Virus record (IMG/VR): IMGVR_UViG_3300020475_000500
Location: 1-23,727 of that record
From: a virus
Direction: 5' to 3' (one strand)
DNA length: 23,727 nt
The notes under the pieces were generated by a model. It made no database searches, was not told the origin of the DNA, and saw nothing but the letters and a program-made list of their open reading frames with translations. The position numbers and the translations under genes are program-made. Of the stretch, positions 13,768 to 21,955 are shown piece after piece (position 1 is the stretch's first letter; each line of letters starts with the position of its first letter).

Positions 13768-13985
13768 TGGAAGACTATCATTCTGCTTTTAGTTCTAGTG
13801 ATATTTCTTTACTTGAGAAATCAGTAAGGGAAACATTAGAACACGGTTGTAAAGAGTGTGGATTTAGATACATAATTTTTTCAACTAATGTTTCATTAGA
13901 ACCTAATGGAACTAAAACTTTTTTCTTAGAAGTAGAATGTCCAAAATGTAAATGCGAATATAAAGATATAATGACTATGAGATGA
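13764..13985 (+). CDS. 73-aa zinc-ribbon protein
   Basis: Start ATGATG with AAAGGAG upstream, overlapping the previous stop. The 73-aa product contains C-x2-C (about residues 29-32, CKEC) and C-x2-C-x-C (about 59-64, CPKCKC), the spacing of a zinc ribbon with an intervening beta hairpin. A helical stretch precedes it (ISLLEKSVRETLEHG). Probably nucleic-acid or protein binding; no specific family is recognised. Confidence 0.65.
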   Translation: MMEDYHSAFSSSDISLLEKSVRETLEHGCKECGFRYIIFSTNVSLEPNGTKTFFLEVECPKCKCEYKDIMTMR

Positions 13986-13989
13986 TAAT

Positions 13990-14832
13990 ATGTTAAATAT
14001 GAATAGAGAAAGAACAACAATAATAATAGGAAAAACAGGAACAGGTAAAACAACAAAAGCCCTTGAGTTGTTTGATGGTGAACCGCTTGTTAAGTATGCA
14101 AATGAATATAATATAGATGATAACTATTCTATACCATTAGATAAGGGTATATTAATTGAAGAGTGTCATTATAAACCAAATATAAATATGATTGTTAGAA
14201 CACTAATTGAGTATAGAGGTAAAGTTGTATTGACTTCCCTAAATCAAAAGGATGTTCCAAAACAAATAATGGATAAATGTAAGATTAAAAGAGCAGGAAC
14301 TACAAATTATGCTTATGAAAAGATGAAACAAAATGGATGTTCAAATATTGAAACCATGATAGATGAACCTAATTTAAGTATTTTTGAATTGGTTGCTGCA
14401 TATAAAAAATCTGGCGATAGAGATAAAATTGCTAGACTACTAAAACATAACAGACCATTTGATGAACAAATTTTATCATGGTTAGTTAGCACCGTAGGTG
14501 TAAATAAAATTGGCTTCTTAGATGCTAAAGTAAAAAGAAGATGGGCTTCTGCCTATTTTTATGAATTACTTGCTTATGCACATGAAGGGGGTTCTTCTGG
14601 TAGGTTAGACATACCGAAAAGAAGACCCAAAGATAAAAGACCATATGTATGTAAAAAGATAGGTCTTAAAGAAAGTGATTGGTATTTATTAAACCAATTA
14701 AAACAAAATAAAGAATTTCAAAAGTCTATGAAGAAAAGACTTAACAAGATAGAAAGAACAATGGTTGGTCTTAATCCAAGAAAAGAAGACTTACCAAAAA
14801 GAAATACCCAATTAACTTTAGGTGATTTTTAA
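13990..14832 (+). CDS. Clamp-loader large-subunit-like AAA+ ATPase (RFC-L-like) with PIP box
   Basis: The 280-aa product has an N-terminal Walker A (GKTGTGKTT, 14-22), a Walker-B-like ILIEECHY (54-61), and a sensor-1-like VVLTSLNQ. A helical region (LSIFELVAAYKKSGDRDKIA, then DEQILSWLV) resembles the RFC-L segment after the lid. A basic C-terminal tail ends in QLTLGDF (274-280), a consensus PCNA-interacting peptide (Q-x2-L-x2-F) at the very end of the chain. Archaeal RFC-L also ends in a PIP box. It is much shorter than host RFC-L. The RFC small subunit lies 0.9 kb downstream, so these two probably form the viral clamp loader. The RFC-L assignment is inferred; ATPase and PIP box are seen. Confidence 0.7.
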   Translation: MLNMNRERTTIIIGKTGTGKTTKALELFDGEPLVKYANEYNIDDNYSIPLDKGILIEECHYKPNINMIVRTLIEYRGKVVLTSLNQKDVPKQIMDKCKIKRAGTTNYAYEKMKQNGCSNIETMIDEPNLSIFELVAAYKKSGDRDKIARLLKHNRPFDEQILSWLVSTVGVNKIGFLDAKVKRRWASAYFYELLAYAHEGGSSGRLDIPKRRPKDKRPYVCKKIGLKESDWYLLNQLKQNKEFQKSMKKRLNKIERTMVGLNPRKEDLPKRNTQLTLGDF

Positions 14833-15074
14833 TGGCGGGACATAATAAAAATGTCTATCGCCTTCAAGCAATAGAACAATTCGCTGATAAATTAAATAAG
14901 GGTGAGGAATTTCATATTAAGGAATGTGCTACGTTTCTTAATACTAGAAAAGCAGTAGGTAGCAATAAACTCCATAGACAAACGCAAACCGATAGAAGAA
15001 GATTAGCGATGCTTTTAAGAAAGACTGGTATGTTTACTAATGTCGGACATGGCGTATGGAGATATAATAAATAA
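14832..15074 (+). CDS. 80-aa winged-helix-like DNA-binding protein
   Basis: The start overlaps the last base of the previous stop; AGGTGAT lies 6 bases upstream. The 80-aa product is basic, with a layout like a small winged helix. Helices are IEQFADKLNKG, HIKECATFLN and TDRRRLAMLLRKT (recognition helix), and a wing follows (MFTNVGHGVWRYN). No named family. It could be a viral transcription regulator. Confidence 0.6.
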   Translation: MAGHNKNVYRLQAIEQFADKLNKGEEFHIKECATFLNTRKAVGSNKLHRQTQTDRRRLAMLLRKTGMFTNVGHGVWRYNK

Positions 15075-15091
15075 AAATAGGAGAGATAAAT

Positions 15092-15178
15092 ATGAATAAT
15101 TGTATAGATTGTAATAGAATAATAAGTGCTAATAAAACAAAATGCCGAGCCTGTAATATAAAGGAGAATGATGAATGA
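15092..15178 (+). CDS. 28-aa zinc-knuckle mini-protein
   Basis: A 28-residue protein with C-x2-C (4-7) and C-x2-C (18-21). AGGAGAG lies about 7 bases upstream and the stop overlaps the next start (ATGA). Its start, MNNCIDCNRIISANKTK, closely parallels MNTCMICNQIISAKNTK at 21952, so the two are paralogues. This repeat strongly supports both as real genes. Likely one zinc ion per chain; role unknown. Confidence 0.7.
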   Translation: MNNCIDCNRIISANKTKCRACNIKENDE

Positions 15179-15741
15179 ATATTTTTGTATTGGATAACTG
15201 CCCTGTAATTAGTGCAGAACAAATGTTAGATAAACATGTTGTTAAAATGCCTACTGAAAGTATGCAAATGATTTCTACGTGTTTAGACCATATGGGTTAT
15301 GATAGCCCATACAGACCTGTAATGCTTAATCATCCTTGCACCATTTGGGCAAGAGAATCAAAAGATAATATGAGATGGTTAATCAGACATACTAGTGCTT
15401 TGTGTAAAGAATATACCAAAAGATATAATAAAAGACACAAAGTAGAAGACACATTAGAAGAATATTTAGATAAAATTGTATTAATGATTGAGTCAATAGA
15501 GTCTAAAGATTTAACACCGTTTGCTATCGCAATAAGTCAAAACATGAATTGTAGAAAACTAGAAGGTTTTGATGATATGTCAACAGTAGAAAAATACCGC
15601 AACTACTACATCGAAGATAAGTGGTGGTTTGCTGAATGGAAAACACAAGCGCCTGAATGGTGGCCTCATAACCATTATAATTTAAAAATGAAAGAATTAA
15701 CAATAAGGAGAAATAAAAATGTTATGGACAGAAAAATATAG
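15175..15741 (+). CDS. DKHVVKM-family conserved viral protein
   Basis: The 188-aa product has features of a family common in phages and cyanophages but, to my knowledge, without proven function. These are an N-terminal FVLDNCPVISA, LDKHVVKMPTESMQMIST (18-35) and NHPCTIWARES (52-62). The end contains EKYRNYYIEDKWWFAEW followed by PEWW. The D-x-H...E arrangement and late K-Y-x-x-Y-Y faintly recall pyrimidine-dimer glycosylases (T4 endonuclease V), so a DNA repair role is conceivable. Shine-Dalgarno AAAGGAG. Its end overlaps the RFC small-subunit gene by 23 bases. Confidence 0.75.
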   Translation: MNIFVLDNCPVISAEQMLDKHVVKMPTESMQMISTCLDHMGYDSPYRPVMLNHPCTIWARESKDNMRWLIRHTSALCKEYTKRYNKRHKVEDTLEEYLDKIVLMIESIESKDLTPFAIAISQNMNCRKLEGFDDMSTVEKYRNYYIEDKWWFAEWKTQAPEWWPHNHYNLKMKELTIRRNKNVMDRKI

Positions 15742-16621
15742 ACCTAAGTATTTAGAAGAAATAGTGGGACAAGAGAAGTTTGTATCCGATGCTAGAAATT
15801 GGACAAGTATGCCTAATCTATTATTATATGGGCCTGCAGGAACAGGTAAAACAACTGCTGCAGGTGTTATTGCTAGTATGATATTGAAGGAACAACAACA
15901 ATCTAACTATTTTGAAATAAATGCTTCTGATGATAGGAAGTTAGAAACGGTAAGAACCACAATTAAAGAAGTAGCGTCATCTATGAAAGTCGGTGATGTT
16001 CCACATAAAATTGTTTTACTTGATGAAATGGAAGGAATGACGCCCGATGCACAAAATGCATTGAAAAGATTAATGGAACGATATAGTCATAATGTCAGAT
16101 TTATAATTACTTGTAATCATAGACATAAGATTATACCACCTTTACAATCAAGATGTGCAAATTATGGTTTTACTTCATTGTCTGATTCTCAAATTGAGAC
16201 AGTATTAAAATCTATAATGGATAAAGAAGGCATTACATCTATTGAAGATGGCGAATTAGGCACGTTTATAAGTAGCCTACACGGGGATTTACGCAGGGGG
16301 ATTACGGAATTACAGGCTTCTGTATATAGTAATACTCCTATTAATATACAAATAGAACAAATGCAATTACCATATAATGAAATTAAAGATAGTATTGTAA
16401 ATAGAGATTTCAATACTGCCCTTAATAAACTTCATGATTTAGTGTATTTATCGGTAGATATGAAAGTAATATGTCAAAACTTACATGAGGTGTTTGTATC
16501 ATCAGACTTAGATACTGCACAAAAATTCAAATTTTTAAGAGTAATAGGAGAGGCTGAGTGGAGATGTTCAAACATGACTCCGAAAATATTGGCTTCATGG
16601 ATGATAGGGCAGATGATGTAA
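15719..16621 (+). CDS. rfcS: Replication factor C small subunit (clamp loader)
   Basis: AAA+ ATPase that loads PCNA onto primed DNA. The 300-aa product starts with the RFC box (WTEKYRPKYLEEIVGQE) and has Walker A GPAGTGKTT (38-46). INASDDRKLETVR (RFC box IV-like) follows, then Walker B LLDEMEGM (100-107; DEMEG in place of the usual DEAD/DEAE), sensor-1 TCN (131-133) and the arginine-finger motif SRC (144-146). HGDLRRGITELQ carries sensor 2. The chain is about 20 residues shorter than typical archaeal RFC-S, the shortening being in the collar domain. The partner is probably the RFC-L-like protein at 13990. Confidence 0.94.
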   Translation: MLWTEKYRPKYLEEIVGQEKFVSDARNWTSMPNLLLYGPAGTGKTTAAGVIASMILKEQQQSNYFEINASDDRKLETVRTTIKEVASSMKVGDVPHKIVLLDEMEGMTPDAQNALKRLMERYSHNVRFIITCNHRHKIIPPLQSRCANYGFTSLSDSQIETVLKSIMDKEGITSIEDGELGTFISSLHGDLRRGITELQASVYSNTPINIQIEQMQLPYNEIKDSIVNRDFNTALNKLHDLVYLSVDMKVICQNLHEVFVSSDLDTAQKFKFLRVIGEAEWRCSNMTPKILASWMIGQMM

Positions 16622-16863
16622 TGAAAAAGAGATGGTTTGATTTTAATAAAGATGGTAAAGTAGATAGTGAGGATGTAAAACATATCTTACTACGCTATGA
16701 AATCATATTGCTAGGTGGACTAGCATTAATAATATTTCCAGTTTTAAATAGTGCTGGTTATATTTCAGTTTCCTCAGATACTTTCTGGGTTTTAGCAGGT
16801 ATTGTTATTACCGCAGAAGCACTGTTGGAAATTTACTATGAAAAGAAAAAAATGAGGAAGTAA
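16621..16863 (+). CDS. 80-aa two-helix membrane protein with EF-hand/dockerin-like loop
   Basis: An in-frame ATG exists at 16558 inside rfcS, but the likely start is 16621, sharing the last A of the rfcS stop. The product begins MKKRWFDFNKDGKVDSEDV, whose D-x-N-x-D-G-x-V-D-x2-D spacing is that of an EF-hand or dockerin calcium loop. Two hydrophobic segments follow (about 26-46, YEIILLGGLALIIF, and 54-73, TFWVLAGIVITAEALL) with a basic tail. The size and two helices are compatible with a holin-like or virion membrane protein, but no family is recognised. Confidence 0.65.
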   Translation: MKKRWFDFNKDGKVDSEDVKHILLRYEIILLGGLALIIFPVLNSAGYISVSSDTFWVLAGIVITAEALLEIYYEKKKMRK

Positions 16864-16864
16864 T

Positions 16865-18088
16865 ATGGATGAAAGAATTACGAATGAAATAGAAAAAGCA
16901 GCCGAAAGGCTTAATATGGGTGTTGAAGAAACTACCCAAAAGTATATGGAAATATGCGAACAAAATAACTTAGACCCAACAACTGATTTATTGTTGGGTA
17001 GGTCATTGTTTAGACAATGGTTTAGTGGAGCATACGCATACAAGGATGCACCACAACAAGAAAACACAGGAGGAAACAGTCTTGTTAAGAAAGCAAGCGG
17101 GTTCTTTATTTCTGTAAATGAACCATTAGATATGGGGGCAAGAATGATTGAGAACATTGTATCTAATTATAAAATGGATGCAAACAAAGTTTACAGTGAT
17201 GGTAAAGTTGCAGTAGCAGACCTAACTGAAGACGGCGCTTATTTAGTTAAGCGACTACACAACGGAGAAGAAAAAACAGCAACAAAATCTGGTTTACCAG
17301 AAAGCGCAGTAGAAATAGATTCAGGTCATTTTATTATACCTGTTGATAGTATTGCTCAGTATGGTATGCGTGAAAACCCAAATTATGGAAAACCACTACC
17401 TGCATCTCAAGTTAGAATGCAAGCAGTATTTTTGGGAGAAGTAAATGGAAATAGGGGAATGTATTATTTCTCCTATAAGGGAGCATATGCAAAGAAGTTT
17501 ACACCTACAACATTTAGGTTTTTACACTTTGATTGTATCCCTGACTCTAATAACGAGGACAGAATATATGGTTTCAAGCAGGGAACATATGAAAGTTTAG
17601 TTTACAATTCTGAACTTTCAGAAGAACAAAGAATGGAAGAACCTTCTATGGCTGATATGCAAAATTATGTAATGGAAGTAGCAATGGATAATTACAGTCC
17701 TTTAATTGATTTGGATAGATACCATAGCACTGCAGCAAATAAGAGTTATGCTGAAAGATTTGTGATTACTGATGGAACTGTTATTTCTATCAATGCTACA
17801 CCAAATAGAGTAGGTAATAAGAGAATGTCTATTACAGACGTAAACTCTGATTATAACTATGAAAGTGCAGGTTGGGCAGGTACTACTTGTTGGATTCCAC
17901 CACATGTGGAAATTGACTTTGGTATTAATTCAACTGTATTAGTTGTTGCAAGAACTTCTCAAGGAAGAAATGAAGATGGTAGTTTAAGAGAGGTCTCTCT
18001 AAATGTAAGTGGTTTACTATGTATCCACAATATGGGCGTTGTTGCTGAACCGTTCATTGCAGAGGAAGAAGACCTTGATTGGTTTTGA
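16865..18088 (+). CDS. Putative single-stranded DNA-binding protein (OB-fold/RPA-like, acidic tail)
   Basis: The 407-aa product has a helical N-terminal domain (ERLNMGVEETTQKYMEIC, LLLGRSLFRQWFSG) and several beta-rich segments that read like OB folds. Two examples are QVRMQAVFLGEVNG followed by RGMYYFSYKGAYAKKF, and KRMSITDVN followed by STVLVVARTSQG. It ends in the acidic tip AEEEDLDWF, like the protein-docking tails of SSBs. It is flanked by RFC, the Sak4-like ATPase and PCNA, where viral SSBs are often found. No family motif proves it; a replication or recombination accessory protein is the alternative. Confidence 0.6.
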   Translation: MDERITNEIEKAAERLNMGVEETTQKYMEICEQNNLDPTTDLLLGRSLFRQWFSGAYAYKDAPQQENTGGNSLVKKASGFFISVNEPLDMGARMIENIVSNYKMDANKVYSDGKVAVADLTEDGAYLVKRLHNGEEKTATKSGLPESAVEIDSGHFIIPVDSIAQYGMRENPNYGKPLPASQVRMQAVFLGEVNGNRGMYYFSYKGAYAKKFTPTTFRFLHFDCIPDSNNEDRIYGFKQGTYESLVYNSELSEEQRMEEPSMADMQNYVMEVAMDNYSPLIDLDRYHSTAANKSYAERFVITDGTVISINATPNRVGNKRMSITDVNSDYNYESAGWAGTTCWIPPHVEIDFGINSTVLVVARTSQGRNEDGSLREVSLNVSGLLCIHNMGVVAEPFIAEEEDLDWF

Positions 18089-18171
18089 TACTTAAATCCT
18101 ATACCTGTCTTAGTGGAGAGATTGACCAAATCCACCAAATGGGGTGTGAAGCCCCTAAAAAAGTGATTTAA
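18089..18171. promoter_or_regulatory. 83-bp intergenic leader with small hairpins
   Basis: The longest clear gap in the window, and one of very few. GGGGT (18141-18145) can pair with GCCCC (18151-18155) around a 5-base loop. An alternative pairs CACC (18133-18136) with GGTG, and the two exclude each other. An A-rich tract follows, and GTGAT lies 5-6 bases before the 18172 ATG. The gap could hold a transcription start or processing site for the Sak4-PCNA-PolB group. No confident TATA/BRE pair is recognised. Confidence 0.3.
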
Positions 18172-18408
18172 ATGTATAAAATAGAAAATGGAATTATTCA
18201 TGGAAGCAGTTATGCTGTCCATGTAGATAAGATTGAATTTCTTACTTGGAGATTAAATGAAGATACCGGAGATTTTTGGGTTAAACTTCATATTGAATCA
18301 GGTAAAGAAATTAGACTCAAGGTTTCTGAACAAGACCTTAGAGATATTATTGATTGGAAATATGATAATGTAGAATTAGAAATTGGTGATGAATATGGAT
18401 TGGACTAA
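18172..18408 (+). CDS. 78-aa hypothetical beta-rich protein
   Basis: First gene after the 83-bp gap, overlapping the start of the Sak4-like gene. The 78-aa product is acidic and strand-rich (YAVHVDKIEFLTWRL, FWVKLHIESGKEIRLKV), then a short helix (EQDLRDIIDW). No family is recognised. Co-expression with Sak4 and PCNA suggests a replication accessory, but this is context only. Confidence 0.65.
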   Translation: MYKIENGIIHGSSYAVHVDKIEFLTWRLNEDTGDFWVKLHIESGKEIRLKVSEQDLRDIIDWKYDNVELEIGDEYGLD

Positions 18409-19285
18409 AGATAAGAAAGGAAATGCTGTAAATAATAATGATGAGAAATCTAATGATTTCTTTGCAGAAACAAAGAAGAGAATTCTGGCTCAGATTCAAG
18501 AGCGTCTTGATAGAGATAGAAGTCATTTACTGTGTTCTATTACAGGTAACCCAAAGGTAGGTAAATCTGGAATAGCAATGGATTGTAGAACAGAAGAAGA
18601 AATTGAAAAAGGAATGAAGATATTGATATTGGATTTTGATAACGGTTGTGAACCAACATGGAGAACAAACTGGGATTCAGACCCAAATATTATGATTTAT
18701 AATCCTTTAGAAGTAAGACAAGATGGTTCTACGGATTGGGAAGTCACATTTAATAATGCAAATTATTTCTGTGCGCTTGCGAAGGAAATGATTGAAGAAG
18801 AAGAAGTTAAAGCGTTTATCTTTGATGGTGTTGATAAAGCGTTTGAAGGGTCTAGCGATGTGCTAAGAGAGTTGTTAGTTAAACAACAATCAAGAGAAGG
18901 CAGTATTGTTAAGGCTACAGATTCTGTTAGAGTTTCTACCTTAGATTGGAAAATAAGGAACAGAATTTACAACAGGCTTTTAGATTTGGTTTGTAACCTA
19001 AAGTGTGATAGATTTCTTATTACACACATGAAGCCTGTATATGATAACATTAATGTGCCTACTCCTGTTGGAGAAGTACCAGATTGGCATAAAAGCACAC
19101 CTGCTAGGTTTGTGCAAATGTTGCATATTACAAAACAACCATCACAAAATGCTACTAATTATGTTTGTGAACTTGAAGCAAGTAAAACAAACCCAGAGTT
19201 AGTAGGAAATAAATGGACTATTTTCACAACAAACGGTGAAAACAAGTGGTTCGGATTACCCGAATTACGTGAGGGAACATTATGA
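18395..19285 (+). CDS. Sak4/RadA-like RecA-fold ATPase
   Basis: RecA-superfamily ATPase of the phage Sak4 type, likely a strand-annealing or strand-exchange factor working with the viral ssDNA-binding protein. The Walker A is GNPKVGKSG, about residues 51-59 of the 296-aa product. LILDFDNGCEPTWRTNW follows, a Sak4/AAA_24-like 'D.D.G....'. The Walker B is AFIFDGVDKA. A further conserved block is LDWKIRNRIYNRLLDLV, followed by RFLITHMKPVY (the sensor-type 'T.H'). The start at 18395 is chosen because GGTGAT is about 5 bases upstream; 18389 is also possible. It lacks the N-terminal domain of full RadA. Confidence 0.8.
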   Translation: MDWTKDKKGNAVNNNDEKSNDFFAETKKRILAQIQERLDRDRSHLLCSITGNPKVGKSGIAMDCRTEEEIEKGMKILILDFDNGCEPTWRTNWDSDPNIMIYNPLEVRQDGSTDWEVTFNNANYFCALAKEMIEEEEVKAFIFDGVDKAFEGSSDVLRELLVKQQSREGSIVKATDSVRVSTLDWKIRNRIYNRLLDLVCNLKCDRFLITHMKPVYDNINVPTPVGEVPDWHKSTPARFVQMLHITKQPSQNATNYVCELEASKTNPELVGNKWTIFTTNGENKWFGLPELREGTL

Positions 19286-20037
19286 ATATAACAATAAGCG
19301 TATCTGATTTTAAGGATGCGGTTGAGGCAATTTGGCTTAAAGGCAAATATAAGTCCTCAACCACATCTAAGATAGATGTGGTAAGCAATTCTTGCTTATG
19401 CATATGCAGAAATAATAGAATAGAATTCTACAATGGAAATGATAAATCTGCATTAAATGTAAATAAAGTAGTTGACTATAATAAAGAGGAACAAATGTTT
19501 ATCTTTGATATTGAAAAGGTAATGAAATACCTAAAGGTATTCAAAGGTGAAATAAACCTCAAAGTTACAGACTCAAATATTATGCTAAAAAACAATTCTT
19601 CTAATGCTAGAATTGCTAAGTTAGTGGAGCATAATAATTATGGATTGATTTCTAGGATAATGAATCTTTCTTTAGAAACCCCTGTTGTTTTTGGTAAAAC
19701 AGAATTACCAACTGAATTATTATTTCAGGGTGATGATTTAGCAGAAGCGATTAAATTTTGTAATAACGTAGGAACTGCTACTTTCAAACTTAACTATGAA
19801 GCGGGAAGCAATGTTGCTAGTCTTTCTTCTCACACTATACATAATACTGAGTATGCTCAAAAAGACATACCATTAATTAATGTAAGTGATGAAAGCATGA
19901 CTGTTGAATTTTCAGCGCCATTGGATAAGTTTTGTGTTGATGAACCAATGAGAATCTTTGGTGGAGATGATAAACCAATATTGTTATGTGGTTCAGATAG
20001 AAAATTGGTAATAGCGCCATATATAAATGATAGGTGA
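19282..20037 (+). CDS. pcn: PCNA sliding clamp
   Basis: Homotrimeric ring that tethers polymerase and other factors to DNA. The 251-aa length is typical for archaeal PCNA. The C-terminal signature is clear: MTVEFSAPLDKFC, then DKPILLCGSDRKLVIAPYI, corresponding to 'f....L..f..' and '..d.Pv.l.......l.y.iAP.i'. The N-terminal domain has two-fold-like strands (IEFYNGNDKSALNVN, FIFDIEKVMKYLKVFKG). The gene overlaps the Sak4-like gene by 4 bases. Two window proteins, at 13990 and 22086, carry terminal PIP boxes that would dock here. Confidence 0.87.
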   Translation: MNITISVSDFKDAVEAIWLKGKYKSSTTSKIDVVSNSCLCICRNNRIEFYNGNDKSALNVNKVVDYNKEEQMFIFDIEKVMKYLKVFKGEINLKVTDSNIMLKNNSSNARIAKLVEHNNYGLISRIMNLSLETPVVFGKTELPTELLFQGDDLAEAIKFCNNVGTATFKLNYEAGSNVASLSSHTIHNTEYAQKDIPLINVSDESMTVEFSAPLDKFCVDEPMRIFGGDDKPILLCGSDRKLVIAPYINDR

Positions 20038-20041
20038 TGTA

Positions 20042-21712
20042 ATGATTATAAGTGTATCAAATAATAAAAATATGATAGGAATAAGATATAGAAATGAGGA
20101 GAATGAAAGGGTGGAGTATACTACTACCTTTGATGATTTCAAGCCTTATTTTTATATATTGGATACTGCACAAGAGATTAGAGAAGCAGTAATTAAAGAT
20201 AAATACACTAAGTTTAGAGCAACTGTTACTCTTGATTATGAGGAAACGGATGAAGTAAATTTATTTGGTAAGAAGTTAAAGAAAGTAACATGGTCTCCTT
20301 CAAGGCCAGATTTTGTAAAGAATCTTAGAGGGCTATGGGTTCATACCTATGAAGCCGATGTTGCTTACCATTATAGATATACCATAGATAATTTTACTGA
20401 ATTCCCAAATTATAATCTTAGAAAGTTTTATTGGGATATGGAATGGGTATCTGACGACCATCAGTATGAGGGTGCTATTACTTGTATTGTAGTATATGAC
20501 AATTATGAAAAGAAGTATACTACTTATACATGGTTTCCCAGAAATATAAAGTTTAAAAAGAAACCAAACCATTTAGTGTTTGATTCTGAAAGAAGAATGT
20601 TATCTGCATTTGTAGATGATATTATAGATAAAGACCCTGATATGTTGATTTCTTGGTTCGGTTCTAAGTTCGATTTACCAAAGTTAATTGAAAGGTTGAT
20701 GCATTGTAATATAGACCCAAGAGCCATATCTCCATACCAAGATGTAAAAGGAGTTTACTTTGGTTCTGGAGAAATTAAACTATCAAGAGCAGTTAAAAAC
20801 TATTCACCTGTTGAACAACCTATTAGGGGAAGACTAACGCTAAATCTTGACTTAGCATTTGAAAGACAATGGAATGATGCTCAGAAAGGAACATTACCTT
20901 CTCTTGCATTAGACTATATTTCTGAGACAATTTTAGGAGATAAAAAATTAGTTAGTGAAAAGTTCCCAGATAAAAATGAGTTTTTTTCTAGGGGATGGTT
21001 AGAAGATACTGATAATTATTTGCTTTATGCAGAAAAAGATGTGGAATTAATTGTAAGAATTGATGAGAAAAACTTTACATCAGAAGCAGTTTTATCTTTA
21101 CAGCGTTTGCTTATTGCTCCTTTTGATGCTTGTTTTTATGCGAGTAACATGGGTGGTATATATTTTATGCGTAATGCAGATTGGAAAGCGCCAACAGGTT
21201 CTAAAGATGTTAAAGTAGATTATGAAGGTGCTATGATTTATGACCCTTCATCAGAAGCAACAAACGGATTACATTTAGGTGTTGCTGCATTTGATTATGC
21301 GGGTTTGTATCCTTCAATGATGATTGCAAGAAATATATCTTGGGAAACTAAATCTAATGTTCCTACTGAGTTTGGTGTTAATATTCTTACACCAAGAGAT
21401 TTTAGTGAAGAAACTATTAAAGAAATGAGATACTTCAAAACTGATAAGTTAGGTCTTTTACCTAGAGCAGTTTTAGAATTAAAAGAACTTAGAAATGAAT
21501 ATAAGAAAAAGATGAAAGAGGCCGCCACAAAAGAAGAGTATGCAAAATGGGATACTAATCAAATGGCTGTAAAAAGATTAATGGCGTCTTTCTACGGTGT
21601 GGTTGGATATCAAGGATTTGCTTGGGCTGATACAGACCTGGCGGCTAGTATAACTGCTAGTGCTAGAGAAGCAATTAGAGAAGCAGCATTTATAGTGAGA
21701 GGGTTAGAATGA
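20042..21712 (+). CDS. polB: DNA polymerase family B, N-terminal fragment (exonuclease, motifs A and B)
   Basis: Larger half of a split replicative polymerase, 556 aa. Exo I is FYWDMEW (Asp132, Glu134), Exo II is SWFGSKFDLPKL (Asp211) and Exo III is YAEKD (Tyr329, Asp333). Proofreading should therefore be intact, although Exo II lacks the usual Asn. Motif A is FDYAGLYPSMM (Asp418). Motif B is KRLMASFYGVVGYQGF, with Lys511 and Tyr518 and Ser in place of the usual Asn. The chain stops after ITASAREAIREAAF...RGLE, just before where motif C should follow; motif C is in the 22086 gene. The ATG at 20042 is chosen for AGGTGAT upstream (an earlier in-frame ATG is at 20027). Confidence 0.95.
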   Translation: MIISVSNNKNMIGIRYRNEENERVEYTTTFDDFKPYFYILDTAQEIREAVIKDKYTKFRATVTLDYEETDEVNLFGKKLKKVTWSPSRPDFVKNLRGLWVHTYEADVAYHYRYTIDNFTEFPNYNLRKFYWDMEWVSDDHQYEGAITCIVVYDNYEKKYTTYTWFPRNIKFKKKPNHLVFDSERRMLSAFVDDIIDKDPDMLISWFGSKFDLPKLIERLMHCNIDPRAISPYQDVKGVYFGSGEIKLSRAVKNYSPVEQPIRGRLTLNLDLAFERQWNDAQKGTLPSLALDYISETILGDKKLVSEKFPDKNEFFSRGWLEDTDNYLLYAEKDVELIVRIDEKNFTSEAVLSLQRLLIAPFDACFYASNMGGIYFMRNADWKAPTGSKDVKVDYEGAMIYDPSSEATNGLHLGVAAFDYAGLYPSMMIARNISWETKSNVPTEFGVNILTPRDFSEETIKEMRYFKTDKLGLLPRAVLELKELRNEYKKKMKEAATKEEYAKWDTNQMAVKRLMASFYGVVGYQGFAWADTDLAASITASAREAIREAAFIVRGLE

Positions 21713-21849
21713 TTAACATAGAAACAATTGAAACAGTAATTAAGTTATTTATATTATCTTTTACATTGACTTATGGTTTATGGTATATTGGTAATGCATT
21801 AGATTTTGTATTTGCTAAAATATTTAGGAGAGAGTTAGATGAAGTTTAA
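21709..21849 (+). CDS. 46-aa single-span membrane protein inside split polB
   Basis: The start overlaps the polB N-fragment stop (ATGA). The 46-aa product has one hydrophobic helix (about 10-33, VIKLFILSFTLTYGLWYIG) and a charged C-terminus (FRRELDEV). Its last codons contain AGGAGAG, the ribosome binding site for the next mini-gene. No family is recognised. It is the first of three mini-genes lying between the two polymerase halves. Confidence 0.6.
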   Translation: MINIETIETVIKLFILSFTLTYGLWYIGNALDFVFAKIFRRELDEV

Positions 21850-21955
21850 AACTTGGTCTGAAGATAATTTTGCTATACTAGCATTATGGAGAACAATATT
21901 TTCATTTGTTAAAGTTATTATAGCAATTATAGTAGGTGTGGAGTTGTTGTCATGA
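21839..21955 (+). CDS. 38-aa single-span membrane protein inside split polB
   Basis: Overlaps the previous gene by 11 bases with AGGAGAG upstream, and its stop overlaps the next start (ATGA). The 38-aa product has a short polar N-terminus (KFKTWSEDNFA) and one membrane helix (about 12-36, with IFSFVKVIIAIIVGVELL). No homologue is recognised. The tight overlaps on both sides support it as a translated gene. Confidence 0.55.
   Translation: MKFKTWSEDNFAILALWRTIFSFVKVIIAIIVGVELLS

Noticed and set aside
13990-14832. P-loop ATPase as a terminase or packaging ATPase
   Set aside because: The chain is too short, has no nuclease domain, and ends in a PCNA-binding peptide, which points to the clamp loader instead.
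18139-18171. 10-codon frame just before the 18172 gene, as a leader peptide
   Set aside because: Too short, no binding site, and it overlaps the hairpin. Chance is the simplest explanation.
118-21528. Many open frames on the minus strand (60-125 aa)
   Set aside because: All lie opposite convincing + strand genes, lack Shine-Dalgarno sequences, and have the Leu/Ile/Ser/Phe-rich composition expected from reading AT-rich coding DNA backwards.
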